Shown here: one piece after another, positions 1 through 7,340 of the stretch
Layout of the letters: every line of letters begins with the position of its first letter
Position numbering within the stretch: the stretch's first letter is position 1
Assembly: GCF_000708045.1 (NCBI RefSeq)
Contig: NZ_ANIE01000005.1
Coordinates: forward strand, 1-64,000
Length of the DNA stretch: 64,000 nt
Direction of reading: 5' to 3'
Source: Marinobacter nitratireducens
GTDB taxonomy: Bacteria > Pseudomonadota > Gammaproteobacteria > Pseudomonadales > Oleiphilaceae
Position numbers and translations under genes: made by a program
Notes under the pieces: generated by a model
Database searches by the model: none
Told to the model about the DNA's origin: nothing
Seen by the model: only the letters and a program-made list of their open reading frames with translations

Positions 1-353
1 GGGCCTCAATTTACCCAAAACACGGAAGGAATTGTCCATACAAGGTGGTCAACGGGATGCTGGACTTCCACGGATGTTTTGGACAATGGAGTAGAGGTTG
101 AGATATTGCGGGTCGGTGCTGGAAGTTAGATCACAATAGGGCTGTTCTTGGTAACCCCAATCGATCAATGTTTTCCCTTTAGATTTCGAATGGATGCTAT
201 GGAGACCCATAGAGGGGAGTAGCGTTTCCAGTAACCACGTTATAAATATTTTGCAGAATGACAAGCTGAGTTAGCATTGTAGCCAGAGTAATATGCACTA
301 CTCTGACCCTCATCGTTTGTCATACTAATAAACTAATTGGGAGGAAGTCTGGG
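1..353. other. Left-edge stretch with no supported gene
   Basis: No reading frame here resembles a known protein. Short frames run in from the left edge on the plus strand and stop at about 92-127, so the tail of a gene cut by the window edge is possible but not recognisable. A 71-codon minus-strand frame (49-264) has no convincing ribosome-binding site or family resemblance. The stretch is AT-rich compared with the rest of the window, like the gene that follows. A short inverted pair, TTGTCCA at 32-38 and TGGACAA at 80-86, was seen; it may be chance. Confidence 0.5.
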
Positions 354-1058
354 TTGGAGTTCGATATTGGGAAGTGGCTGGGAAAAATTATTGTCGAGCC
401 AGGGAACTATCAAGCTTTATTTGAATTTGCTGAGAGTGAAAAGTATCTCGAAGCGCATACTCAAGGCCGATCTGTTCTACCGAGCAATGGAACGGAAAGA
501 ACTGTTGCCGATTTAGATGAGCCGATCAGAGAGCAGGTGGTTGCTACCATCAGTGCGTCCGTCAAGCGAGCCCTTGATACCTATTCAAGTCAAATGATCG
601 TGTTAGCAATCGCCCTTGTAGAGGGGATGACTCAGGAATATGTCCAGTCCATTTTTAGGAAGCATCCAAGCAGAATGCATCGATTTTTAAATGGAGGTGG
701 GCAAAGTGGGCAGGTGAGCTTCAAACTCATAACAGAGTCAGAAGACAAGGAACAGATCCTGGCTTCTCTTGCCAGGGACTCGTCGAATACTCTAATGCAA
801 GGAAAATTTGATAAGTCTTTGGAGCGAGTTGAGTCTATATCCAAGGATCAAATCCCAGACGATTTAAAGGAAGAGTTGGTCCGTCTATCTAAAGTGAGAA
901 ATCAAATTGTGCATGAGGCTCACACTCCATCAATAGATAAACAAGACGTGAAAAGTGCTTTCGATAGGTTGCATGAACTACTCCGATGGTACGGGGCTGC
1001 CGCGGTAGCGCAATCAGTGCCAATCCATGATCCAACTGAGCTAGTAGCAAGCCGGTAA
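354..1058 (+). CDS. HEPN-domain protein, possible RNase
   Basis: A 234-residue protein starting at a TTG with a GGGAGGA Shine-Dalgarno sequence about 7 bases upstream. Near the C terminus (R182 to H187) it carries RNQIVH, the R-x4-H signature of HEPN ribonucleases, in a helical context typical of that superfamily. The N-terminal two thirds are helical and match no family I can name with certainty; a RiboL-PSP-HEPN-like fold is possible. HEPN proteins often act as RNA-cleaving toxins or abortive-infection effectors, but no antitoxin nucleotidyltransferase is visible beside it, and the left side is cut by the window edge. Sampled lines of the gene are about 43-48 percent GC against about 58 percent in the next gene, which suggests transfer. 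The domain call is fairly sure; the RNase role is inference. Confidence 0.72.
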   Translation: MEFDIGKWLGKIIVEPGNYQALFEFAESEKYLEAHTQGRSVLPSNGTERTVADLDEPIREQVVATISASVKRALDTYSSQMIVLAIALVEGMTQEYVQSIFRKHPSRMHRFLNGGGQSGQVSFKLITESEDKEQILASLARDSSNTLMQGKFDKSLERVESISKDQIPDDLKEELVRLSKVRNQIVHEAHTPSIDKQDVKSAFDRLHELLRWYGAAAVAQSVPIHDPTELVASR

Positions 1059-1070
1059 AAGGAACTCAAA

Positions 1071-1709
1071 ATGCAAAACACGAACGCAGTAGCCCTCGCG
1101 GCTGTTCTGGCAATGATAACCACCCCTCTGTTGGCCGAAGAGCAGAAAACCGCGAGCCTCGGCGAAAGCAACTTCTCTTACAGCTTCGTTGGCGGTTACC
1201 TGGGCCGGATAACCCTCGACGAGGAAATCAACTTTCTGGGTGAAGTCTATGAGGACTTCGGTACGGCAGGCCTGAATGGCGCGGTTCAACTGGCAGACAA
1301 CTTTGCCATTGGTGCCGGTTTCGGTGTGTTTGCCAATGAGGGCAACCGAACCGAAATTACCAACTCATCGCTGAACCTGAGCCTTTTCTTCCCGATCCCG
1401 ATTGTTGATCGTGTCGACCTCATTCCCCAGGTCGGGTTTGTCTACAACGAGGCGGAAGCCTGTTTCGACAACATCTGCGCCACCGAGGATGACAGCGCCC
1501 TGGCGTATGGCGTGGGAACCCGCATCTGGGTGGTCCCGGGAAGCTTCGAGTTCAATGCGGCCTATTCGGATTCCGATGAGGACAACTCAGAAAGCACCGT
1601 CTCACTCGGAGGGGCGCTCTGGTTCCGAGAGCATCACAGCATTGAGTTGAATGTGGACCGCAGTGACAGCTTTGATGCGGTTACGGTGGGGTACCGATAC
1701 AGTCTTTGA
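1071..1709 (+). CDS. Outer-membrane beta-barrel protein
   Basis: A 212-residue exported protein with a signal peptide ending near residue 22 (LLA before EEQ). The mature part shows alternating short amphipathic strands, Gly/Asn/Asp-rich turns and a C-terminal aromatic-x-aromatic ending in Leu (YRYSL), as in small OmpA/OmpW-like porin-fold barrels inserted by the Bam complex. A Cys pair (C-x5-C) in the middle could form a loop disulfide. It follows the HEPN gene by 12 bases, with an AAAGGAA ribosome site, but its base composition is that of the chromosome, so the two need not be functionally linked. Exact family and ligand are unknown. Confidence 0.7.
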   Translation: MQNTNAVALAAVLAMITTPLLAEEQKTASLGESNFSYSFVGGYLGRITLDEEINFLGEVYEDFGTAGLNGAVQLADNFAIGAGFGVFANEGNRTEITNSSLNLSLFFPIPIVDRVDLIPQVGFVYNEAEACFDNICATEDDSALAYGVGTRIWVVPGSFEFNAAYSDSDEDNSESTVSLGGALWFREHHSIELNVDRSDSFDAVTVGYRYSL

Positions 1710-1767
1710 AACGGTGACTGAGGGTGGCGGCGTTGGGCCGTTTGCTGAGTCGTGAATCGGGATCGGC

Positions 1768-2700
1768 TCAGATGAAGGTCCAGGCCAACACCCTCGTCAT
1801 CTTATTCCCCTGCTTCATGTCGATTTCCCGGCAATCAACGGCTCCAAGCTTACGAATCAACTTCTTTGCCGGCTTCACATTGTCGGCTTTTGAAACCAGG
1901 CTGGTAAACCAGCGGCATTGAGTGGAATACGCCTGGCTTTCTCTGATCAGTTTTTTCAGAAACAGCTGTTCACCGCCCTTACACCAAAGCTCGGCTCCCA
2001 GCCCGCCAAAATTCAGCGACGGGGATTCGTCTTTCGTCTTTCGTTCACCGCGACTGCGGGCAAGGTTATTGCGCTTAAGCCGGTTGCCCTTAATCGCGTC
2101 ATCGAGCGAGGCATGAAAGGGCGGGTTGCATACGCTGACGTCAAAGAATTCCCCAGGCTGAATGATCCCTTCAAACATGTGGTTTTTATCGTGTTGGGTG
2201 CGCAGCGTGAAGCGGTCTTTGAGTGTGGGGTTTTTGGCGATAATCGTGGCGACGTTCTCAAGCGACTGGGTGTTAATGTCACTGCCGACACACTGCCAGC
2301 CGTAAATCTGGCAGGCCAGCAGCGGGTAGATGCCATTGGCTCCCGTCCCTATATCGAGCAGCTTGATGCCCGGCTGTTCAAGGCCAGGTTGAAGCCCAAG
2401 CAGGTCGGCCACGTAATGGATATAGTCGGCTCGGCCCGGAATGGGAGGGCAAAGGGCACCGTCTGGGATATCCCAATCGACTATGTTGTAGTACCGGTTT
2501 AATAACGCGGCGTTGAGGGTTTTTACAGCCAGTGGGTCTGCGAAATCGATGGATAGGTTGCCATGCGCGTTCGGTTTTACATAGGGCGCGAGTGCCGGGT
2601 GGCTTTCTACCAGAGCCGGGAAGTCATAGCCCTGGTTGTGCAGATTCCGCGGGTGCAGGGACTTGCGAGCGGGCTTTTTAGAGCGATGGTTTGGGTTCAT
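1768..2700 (-). CDS. rlmF: 23S rRNA (adenine-1618-N6)-methyltransferase RlmF
   Basis: A 310-residue SAM-dependent methyltransferase that modifies A1618 of 23S rRNA. The N terminus has the basic family opening (NPNHRSKKP), followed by LHPRNLHNQGYDF, the SAM-binding LDIGTGANGIYPLL motif and the catalytic NPPF motif (in VCNPPFHAS), the NPPY-type signature of N6-adenine methyltransferases. Length fits the E. coli YbiN/RlmF family. I place the start at the ATG at 2700 rather than the in-frame TTG at 2706, because that ATG overlaps the TGA of the upstream DUF3010 reading frame (ATGA), indicating an operon with translational coupling. The upstream partner is frameshifted, which could weaken coupling. 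Confidence 0.93.
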   Translation of the reverse strand: MNPNHRSKKPARKSLHPRNLHNQGYDFPALVESHPALAPYVKPNAHGNLSIDFADPLAVKTLNAALLNRYYNIVDWDIPDGALCPPIPGRADYIHYVADLLGLQPGLEQPGIKLLDIGTGANGIYPLLACQIYGWQCVGSDINTQSLENVATIIAKNPTLKDRFTLRTQHDKNHMFEGIIQPGEFFDVSVCNPPFHASLDDAIKGNRLKRNNLARSRGERKTKDESPSLNFGGLGAELWCKGGEQLFLKKLIRESQAYSTQCRWFTSLVSKADNVKPAKKLIRKLGAVDCREIDMKQGNKMTRVLAWTFI

Positions 2701-3133
2701 CGGCAAGCCTGAAGCTGTCCTACATAGGCGGCGATGAAGGCCGTTTCCTGAAAGGCCTTCAAGCCCGTCTCGGAAAACGCAATTGGCAGCGGGTTGGAGG
2801 CCAGGGTGGACTTGATCAGTGCCGTGGGCAGCATGGTCACTGTTAATTCACTAGCGGTGATCAGTTGAATGGCCGCTTCCATTTTAAAGCTGATGGCCCC
2901 GCCGGCAAATTTGCCTTTGGCATCCGTTCTTTGATCGCAACGGTGGTGACTCCGTACTCGGCCATCAAGTCCGCAAAGGCCGCCTGGAATTGCTTCAGAT
3001 CCTCACGGCTGTGGTTTTTCGGCAGAGACAGTTTGCGCACCTTGCACTCCGGCAGGTTGAACAGCCCCCTGTCCATATTCAGCAAACACACCACCGCATC
3101 GCTGCCCGTAAGCTCAACCCCGCAAACAGTCAT
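2697..3133 (-). pseudogene. DUF3010 family gene broken by a one-base frameshift
   Basis: Two adjacent minus-strand frames together give one DUF3010-type protein of about 145 residues. The first frame starts at 3133 (MTVCGVEL; AGGAGG lies 8 bases upstream, whereas the ATG at 3139 is too close) and reads well to about VAIKERMPK. The continuation (GKFAGGAISFK, then MEAAIQL to the stop at 2697) is in a neighbouring frame. One missing base near 2911-2920, in an AAAGGC context where AAAGGGC would restore the family reading, explains the break. DUF3010 has no established function. Either a real recent mutation or a sequencing error could cause this; the intact remainder favours a very recent event or an error. 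Confidence 0.82.
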
Positions 3134-3162
3134 CGTCATTACCTCCTATTACCCGGCTTTCG

Positions 3163-3330
3163 TCAGCCGCAGCACTTCTTGAATTTGATGCCACTACCGC
3201 AGGGGCAGGCGTCGTTGCGGGAGGGCGATTTTACCGTGGTGACCGTCCCTCCTTTATTCAGGATAGCGGAGAGCTCGTTGATGGATTCAACGGCGCCCTG
3301 CCGACCCTTGTGTCAGAATTTATCTGACAT
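3163..3330 (-). pseudogene. Decayed SEC-C zinc-motif protein gene (internal deletion plus stop)
   Basis: The minus strand encodes MSDKF, a stop codon (TGA), then HKGRQGAVESINELSAIL and onward to a perfect SEC-C tail, DACPCGSGIKFKKCC, ending at TGA. The family it resembles (SEC-C proteins of the PBPRA1643 type) is roughly 110 residues and starts MSDKF..KGR, so this copy keeps both ends in the same frame but lacks about 60 central codons and has a nonsense codon at position 6. An AGGA ribosome site precedes the ATG. It lies 29 bases upstream of the DUF3010 frame in the same direction and was probably the first gene of an operon with rlmF. The SEC-C match is clear; the size of the deletion is inferred from memory of the family. 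Confidence 0.75.
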
Positions 3331-3334
3331 GCTG

Positions 3335-3513
3335 ATATCCTGATGGGAAAAATGCCCAGACTCTTGCCGGGGGGAGTCTTTTAGCATGCTTGCAGATACG
3401 GTGATATAGGGAAACCCGGGATAAATCTATTTTCAGGGCTTTTGATATGGAAAATCATCTCAAAGAGTTCACTGGCGCCGATGAGAATGAGACACCGATG
3501 CCCATCAGGATAT
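3335..3513. repeat. 13-bp inverted repeat at two divergent gene starts
   Basis: ATATCCTGATGGG at 3335-3347 is the exact reverse complement of CCCATCAGGATAT at 3501-3513. Each copy forms the ribosome-binding region of a divergent gene: the decayed SEC-C gene leftward and the thioredoxin-like gene rightward, with AGGA a few bases before each ATG. Similarity does not extend beyond 13 bases. Between the copies, AGACTC and GAGTCT (about 3357-3382) can form a weak hairpin followed by TTT. The repeat may be chance similarity of translation signals or a trace of rearrangement. Confidence 0.5.
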
Positions 3514-3517
3514 AACG

Positions 3518-3847
3518 ATGATCAACATTAGTTCAGAAGAGGCTTTGTCGGAACTGCTGCGCTCGAAGCCGGCGGTGCTGTTGCTCTTTGGTGGACCGCA
3601 CTGTGGTGTTTGCCAGGCCATTAAGCCCCAACTCGAAAAGCTCGCAAGTGACGAGTTCCCGAAACTGGAGACGGCCTACATTGATTGTCAGGAGGCGGCT
3701 GCACCGGTATGCGCCGCTCGCGGGATTTTTTCTCTGCCGGTTGTCCAGCTGTGGTTTGGCGGGCAGCGATTTGCGGAATTCGCGAGGGTGTTTTCCATCG
3801 GAGAGGTACGCACCGCGCTGGAGCGGCCTTACCGGCTTATGCTTTGA
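3518..3847 (+). CDS. Thioredoxin-family protein
   Basis: A 109-residue cytoplasmic thioredoxin-fold protein. The active site is HCGVC (C-x2-C, about residues 29-32) after a beta strand (AVLLLFGG), and a cis-proline motif (SLPVV) lies in the second half, as in thiol-disulfide oxidoreductases. There is no signal peptide. The C-G-V-C pair and W-less approach differ from canonical WCGPC thioredoxin, so it is better called thioredoxin-like; the substrate is unknown. It starts 8 bases after an AGGA site inside the 13-bp inverted repeat and is followed after 22 bases by the cold-shock/DUF1294 gene, so the two are probably cotranscribed. Confidence 0.82.
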   Translation: MINISSEEALSELLRSKPAVLLLFGGPHCGVCQAIKPQLEKLASDEFPKLETAYIDCQEAAAPVCAARGIFSLPVVQLWFGGQRFAEFARVFSIGEVRTALERPYRLML

Positions 3848-3869
3848 AACCTGTTAGGAGCAGAATGCA

Positions 3870-4511
3870 TTGAATCAGAAAGGAACTCTCGCCACATGGA
3901 ATGACGCCAAGGGTTTTGGTTTTATTACCCCGGAGAATGGTGGTGAACGGGTGTTTGCCCACATCAGCAGTTATGCGGGCCGTGGCCGTCCGGTTGCCAG
4001 TCGGAAGGTGACGTTCACCCTCACGAAGGACAACCAGGGCAGGCTGAGGGCAGGGCGTTTCCAATATGTCGGAACGGCAAAGGTTGGTGCCAGTATGGCC
4101 CCTGGATTCTGGGTGGCGGCTGTTGCGGTGATGGTGTTTTTCACCGCTCTGGCTGGCCTGCTGTATCAGGGTTATCTGCCGCTCGAGTTCTTGGCTGCCT
4201 ACGGCGGGGTGAGCCTGGTGGTGTTTGCCATGTACTGGATCGATAAGCGGGCAGCACAGCGAGGGGGCCAACGCGTGGCTGAGAAAACCCTGCATTTGTT
4301 TGAGGTTTGTTGTGGCTGGCCCGGTGCGCTGCTTGCTCAGCAGGCTCTCCGGCATAAGACGCGGAAGGGGAGCTATCGGTTTGTGTTCTGGCTCGCGGTT
4401 CTGGTGAATCTGGGCGCTTTGGGTTGGTTGTTGGTGGCTCCGGAGGCGATGAGTGTGCGCCAGCAGTTGGGCTTCGATTTGTCGAAGTCGTTGCGGCCGC
4501 TTATTTGGTAG
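3870..4511 (+). CDS. Cold-shock domain plus DUF1294 membrane protein
   Basis: A 213-residue fusion. Residues 1-70 are a cold-shock domain with RNP-type motifs KGFGFI and VFAHI, expected to bind single-stranded nucleic acid. From about residue 75 there are hydrophobic helices ending in a DUF1294 domain (YWIDKRAA, GWPGALLAQQ, RHKTRKGSYRFVFW), a small inner-membrane domain of unknown function. The start is a TTG preceded by AGGAG; no in-frame ATG is better placed, since the nearby ATG at 3866 is out of frame. This CSD-DUF1294 architecture is known in gammaproteobacteria and is thought to be stress-linked, but no biochemical role is established. It is followed by the first copy of the 110-bp repeat. 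Confidence 0.88.
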   Translation: MNQKGTLATWNDAKGFGFITPENGGERVFAHISSYAGRGRPVASRKVTFTLTKDNQGRLRAGRFQYVGTAKVGASMAPGFWVAAVAVMVFFTALAGLLYQGYLPLEFLAAYGGVSLVVFAMYWIDKRAAQRGGQRVAEKTLHLFEVCCGWPGALLAQQALRHKTRKGSYRFVFWLAVLVNLGALGWLLVAPEAMSVRQQLGFDLSKSLRPLIW

Positions 4512-4550
4512 GTTGAAGTGCGGGTCAACTCAGAAAAGAGATGAATGCAG

Positions 4551-4660
4551 GTTATAGCCCATTTATGCATCAAGTTTCTTGAACCCTTGTGGCACAATGC
4601 TCCCGGCTGGTTAACCCGAGGTTCCCAACAAAGTTATCCACAGCTTTTGTGAGTAACGTT
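4551..4660 (+). repeat. Dispersed 110-bp intergenic repeat with DnaA-box-like core, copy A
   Basis: This block aligns without gaps to 12121-12230 (86 of 110 bases identical by hand count). Conservation is strongest at its end, CAACAAAGTTATCCACA followed by CTTTTGTGAGTAACGT with one change. TTATCCACA (about 4634-4642) matches the DnaA-box consensus TTATNCACA. Both copies lie in the same orientation shortly after a stop codon. CAAAG and CTTTTG flanking the core can pair into a short hairpin. It may be a REP-like or MITE-like element, a terminator family or a DnaA-binding site; no transposase is present. Confidence 0.75.
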
Positions 4661-4782
4661 AGGGGCAATCCCCCGATTCAATTTGGGTATTGCTGAGCAT
4701 TTGCTTACCATGGGCGCGATAGGTGCCAGTGAAGGTACCCATAGAAAACGGATGATTCTTCAAGGACTGAAGGAACAAAGGA

Positions 4783-6258
4783 ATGAGCAAAAAAGTTGTA
4801 TTGCTGGGTGACTTGGGAACCGATCACCAAGGGTTCCCGCCCACGCCGGTTATTGCCGGCTCCCCCGATGTACTGATTGACGGCAAACCCGTTGCCCGCG
4901 TGGGTGACCCTCTCGCCCCTCACTCGAAACCCAAACATCCTCCCCACCCGCGAGCTATTGCTGCTGGTTCAGCAACCGTGCTTATCAATGGCATTCCTGC
5001 TGCTGTGACGGGGGGCGCTATTTCCTGCGGCGGTGTCACCATTGGCAGTAGTAGTGTTGTTATTGGTGATAGCCACTCTCCAGCGCCGTTTTCCGGTGTA
5101 TCGCCGGCAAGGCCCGTTTCAAAGGCGGAGCCGACTCGCACCTATCGTTCGGGAAACACAGCGTCGGATTCGTCAAATGGCAACGGAAGAAGCAGTCAGG
5201 CTGGTAGTTCAGTGGTAGGTGGGCCAGCTGCTTCGAGCCTGGTCGGGCAATCCCAGGTTTCCGTTGAGCCAAAGGCTTCAGTCGAGCCCGGTTACCACGT
5301 CGTCCAGCGCCCCATGAGTAAGACGGAGTTGTTGACGGCTCTCTATGGGGACGCGTCGGCAAAGCCCGATCATTTTGATCGCCTGAATCCTGACCTTGGC
5401 GGGCAGGTCTTGCCCGGTGAGATGATTGTGCTGGGTGACCCGGAAGGCATGGAATGCACTCGGGAAGAAGCGGATCTGATGGAGGTGGCGTCTGAAGTAA
5501 ACAAGAAGGTTAGGGCGCTGGATAAGGATGAGGCGCAGTTCCTCGTCAAGCATTACGACCTGTTAGAGGTAATAACGTCAACGGGTTCTGCGGGTTTGGG
5601 TGCCGGGGCAGTGATGGTCTCGAAACAAATCAAAAGTATTGAGATGACCCTGAAAGATATAGAGCACCTTCATCAGGACAGTTACCGGCAACATGGGCAT
5701 CTGAATCATTCGGAGTTTTTCGAGAAACGGCGCGCTTTGTTCAAAAAGCTGGACTTTGCTTTGGGCAGCTTGGCGAGGCAGGGCATGTCGCTGGATGATG
5801 ATAAGAAGCTGAAGCGGGCCCTGGGGTTGTCTTCTAAAAGCATGGTGAATCATTGGAAGACGGCTGGAGTGGGTGACATACCTGGGTATGCTACGCACTA
5901 TGAGCGGGTGGCTAAAGGGGCGAAGTATGTACGCAATGTGGGATATGTTGGGGTCGCCTTGGATGCATCTATGTCTGCGCTGAAAATTCGTGAGGCTTGC
6001 ACTGCGGGTGACGAGAAGGAGTGTCAGGTTGTTGCTTACCAGGAGGGGGGTAAATTGACTGGTTCAATGCTGGGGGGCGGTATTGGAGGTGGTTTAGCGG
6101 CGGCTACATGTCTAGCTTTCGGGGTTACAACAGCCGGAATAGGTGGTGTGGCCTGTGCGATTATTGCGGGTGGCCTCGGTTCAGCTGGCGGTGGATATGC
6201 AGGCGGAGTAGGTGGAGGGGCCTTAGGCGCCAAACTGAGAGAGGCTATCCATGAGTAA
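4783..6258 (+). CDS. PAAR-domain type VI secretion effector
   Basis: A 491-residue protein likely loaded on the tip of a type VI secretion spike. Residues 1-105 form a PAAR domain: repeated VLIDGKPVARVGD and VLINGIPAA strands, clustered His (H47, H52, H55) and C82 as candidate zinc ligands. Residues 105-168 are a Ser/Gly/Pro linker. Residues 170-220 look LysM-like (YHVVQ, then LNPDLGGQVLPGEMIVLG). The C-terminal region is helical, with hydrophobic segments at about 262-280 and a long Gly-rich zipper at 424-481, which suggests a membrane-inserting toxin. No secretion apparatus gene is in the window, so it is an orphan effector locus. Its TAA overlaps the ATG of the next gene. The PAAR call is sure; pore formation is inference. 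Confidence 0.85.
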   Translation: MSKKVVLLGDLGTDHQGFPPTPVIAGSPDVLIDGKPVARVGDPLAPHSKPKHPPHPRAIAAGSATVLINGIPAAVTGGAISCGGVTIGSSSVVIGDSHSPAPFSGVSPARPVSKAEPTRTYRSGNTASDSSNGNGRSSQAGSSVVGGPAASSLVGQSQVSVEPKASVEPGYHVVQRPMSKTELLTALYGDASAKPDHFDRLNPDLGGQVLPGEMIVLGDPEGMECTREEADLMEVASEVNKKVRALDKDEAQFLVKHYDLLEVITSTGSAGLGAGAVMVSKQIKSIEMTLKDIEHLHQDSYRQHGHLNHSEFFEKRRALFKKLDFALGSLARQGMSLDDDKKLKRALGLSSKSMVNHWKTAGVGDIPGYATHYERVAKGAKYVRNVGYVGVALDASMSALKIREACTAGDEKECQVVAYQEGGKLTGSMLGGGIGGGLAAATCLAFGVTTAGIGGVACAIIAGGLGSAGGGYAGGVGGGALGAKLREAIHE

Positions 6259-6646
6259 AGAGCAATTGCTTGAATTGGCGACAATCACAGGGGTGGCTTG
6301 TATGGCCCTTGGTGTTGTTCTGATGGTTCTTATGGTCACGCTGTTTTTTCGTAGAACTGAGGAAGTCGAGCGGAGAATTGCTACACCAGGCAAACAATTG
6401 GATGGTATTCGCAGTATATGGGGCAATGGCCCCATTGGTCGTTGGATGAGGGTTTCGCATGTATATGCTTTCTTTGTGTTCCGTAAGTTTCCGCGTATAG
6501 GGGCTCGTATAGAATCCCGAATGGGTGACGAGGAAGAGCCTTTACCTCGTTCGTTGAAGCTTTGGGTGATTGTGCCCTATACCACGTACGCGATTCTTGT
6601 GTTTCTGTTTTTTTTCTCTGCTTGGTATCTCGGAGCATACGATTAG
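6251..6646 (+). CDS. Two-helix membrane protein, probable immunity protein of the PAAR effector
   Basis: A 131-residue protein with two confident transmembrane helices (about residues 10-33 and 101-127) and a basic cytoplasmic-type loop between. It matches no family I know. Its ATG overlaps the last codons of the PAAR effector gene by 8 bases, the tight coupling typical of effector-immunity pairs, and inner-membrane immunity proteins are the usual partners of pore-forming toxins. Base composition drops and T-rich codons increase compared with flanking genes, as often seen in exchanged immunity genes. The immunity role is inferred from position and topology only. Confidence 0.65.
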   Translation: MSKEQLLELATITGVACMALGVVLMVLMVTLFFRRTEEVERRIATPGKQLDGIRSIWGNGPIGRWMRVSHVYAFFVFRKFPRIGARIESRMGDEEEPLPRSLKLWVIVPYTTYAILVFLFFFSAWYLGAYD

Positions 6647-6688
6647 CAAGTACTGCCAGTGATACAAAGCTCAAGGAGGAGCTGCCAA

Positions 6689-7309
6689 TTGATCAACTAT
6701 TTCTCCCGCCACAAGAAAAGAGTCACGCTCGCTGGCGGGATCCTGGTTATAGCCCTGACGTTATTCCCGATGATCTATCGCACCTGGGCATTCGGTTCTG
6801 ATGCCTGGGGGTTAACCGTTATCGCGCTTCTTGATCCTGAGGAAATGCCGTGGAACCCGCTCAACTCCGATAGTCTGCTGATCCGGCCAGCTGCTGCATA
6901 TTGGTTTCTGACGCATGCCGACTGGCCATATGAGCGGTGTGGGAGGGCGATAAGTGCGATGGATGGTTGTTCGCAACCCCTCGTCAGTTTTGTGGGCGCA
7001 TCCCTGGATTTGCATGATGACGATTCCATCATGCGCCGGCGTGGTTACGCCTTGCTCAAATATTTTGCGGCAAGGGGAGAGCCTGTTAACGCATACTACA
7101 AGGGGTTAGCGCCGGTGCATGAGGCAGTACTTTACGCCAATGTTGAGTACCTTCGCGCTTTGCTGCAGCTGGGTGCAGACCCCCACTTGCCCATGGATAG
7201 CCCTGAAAAGGACGTTCACGGTTTTGATGCTTTTGAGTTTGCAACATTCCTGGAGTCCCGGAATCAGTCTGTGTATCAGGAAATCCGGGCAGCTCTTGCC
7301 GGCCTGTGA
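6689..7309 (+). CDS. Ankyrin-type membrane-anchored protein next to the effector pair
   Basis: A 206-residue protein with an N-terminal membrane anchor (about residues 12-28 after RHKKR) and a C-terminal half carrying one to two ankyrin-like units (APVHEAVLYANVEYLRALLQ, then LGADPHLP). I prefer the TTG at 6689 because AAGGAGG sits about 9 bases before it; an in-frame GTG at 6659 is possible. Ankyrin proteins are frequent companions of type VI effectors, sometimes as immunity proteins, so this may be a second or alternative immunity gene. A paired-Cys segment (C-x10-C) lies before the repeats. It is 12 to 42 bases behind the two-helix gene and in the same operon. Confidence 0.65.
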   Translation: MINYFSRHKKRVTLAGGILVIALTLFPMIYRTWAFGSDAWGLTVIALLDPEEMPWNPLNSDSLLIRPAAAYWFLTHADWPYERCGRAISAMDGCSQPLVSFVGASLDLHDDDSIMRRRGYALLKYFAARGEPVNAYYKGLAPVHEAVLYANVEYLRALLQLGADPHLPMDSPEKDVHGFDAFEFATFLESRNQSVYQEIRAALAGL

Positions 7310-7340
7310 ACAAGTCACTGCTGATCGACTCAACCAACTC

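Noticed and set aside
49-264. 71-codon minus-strand frame near the left edge
   Set aside because: No ribosome site, no family resemblance and no composition support; treated as non-coding.
3447-3515. 22-residue frame (MENHLKEF...) just before the thioredoxin-like gene
   Set aside because: Too short, no clear ribosome site, no leader-peptide features such as codon runs or an attenuator.
4634-4642. TTATCCACA as part of a replication origin
   Set aside because: Only one DnaA-type box per repeat, no dnaA, dnaN, gyrB or AT-rich unwinding region; the box is part of a dispersed repeat.
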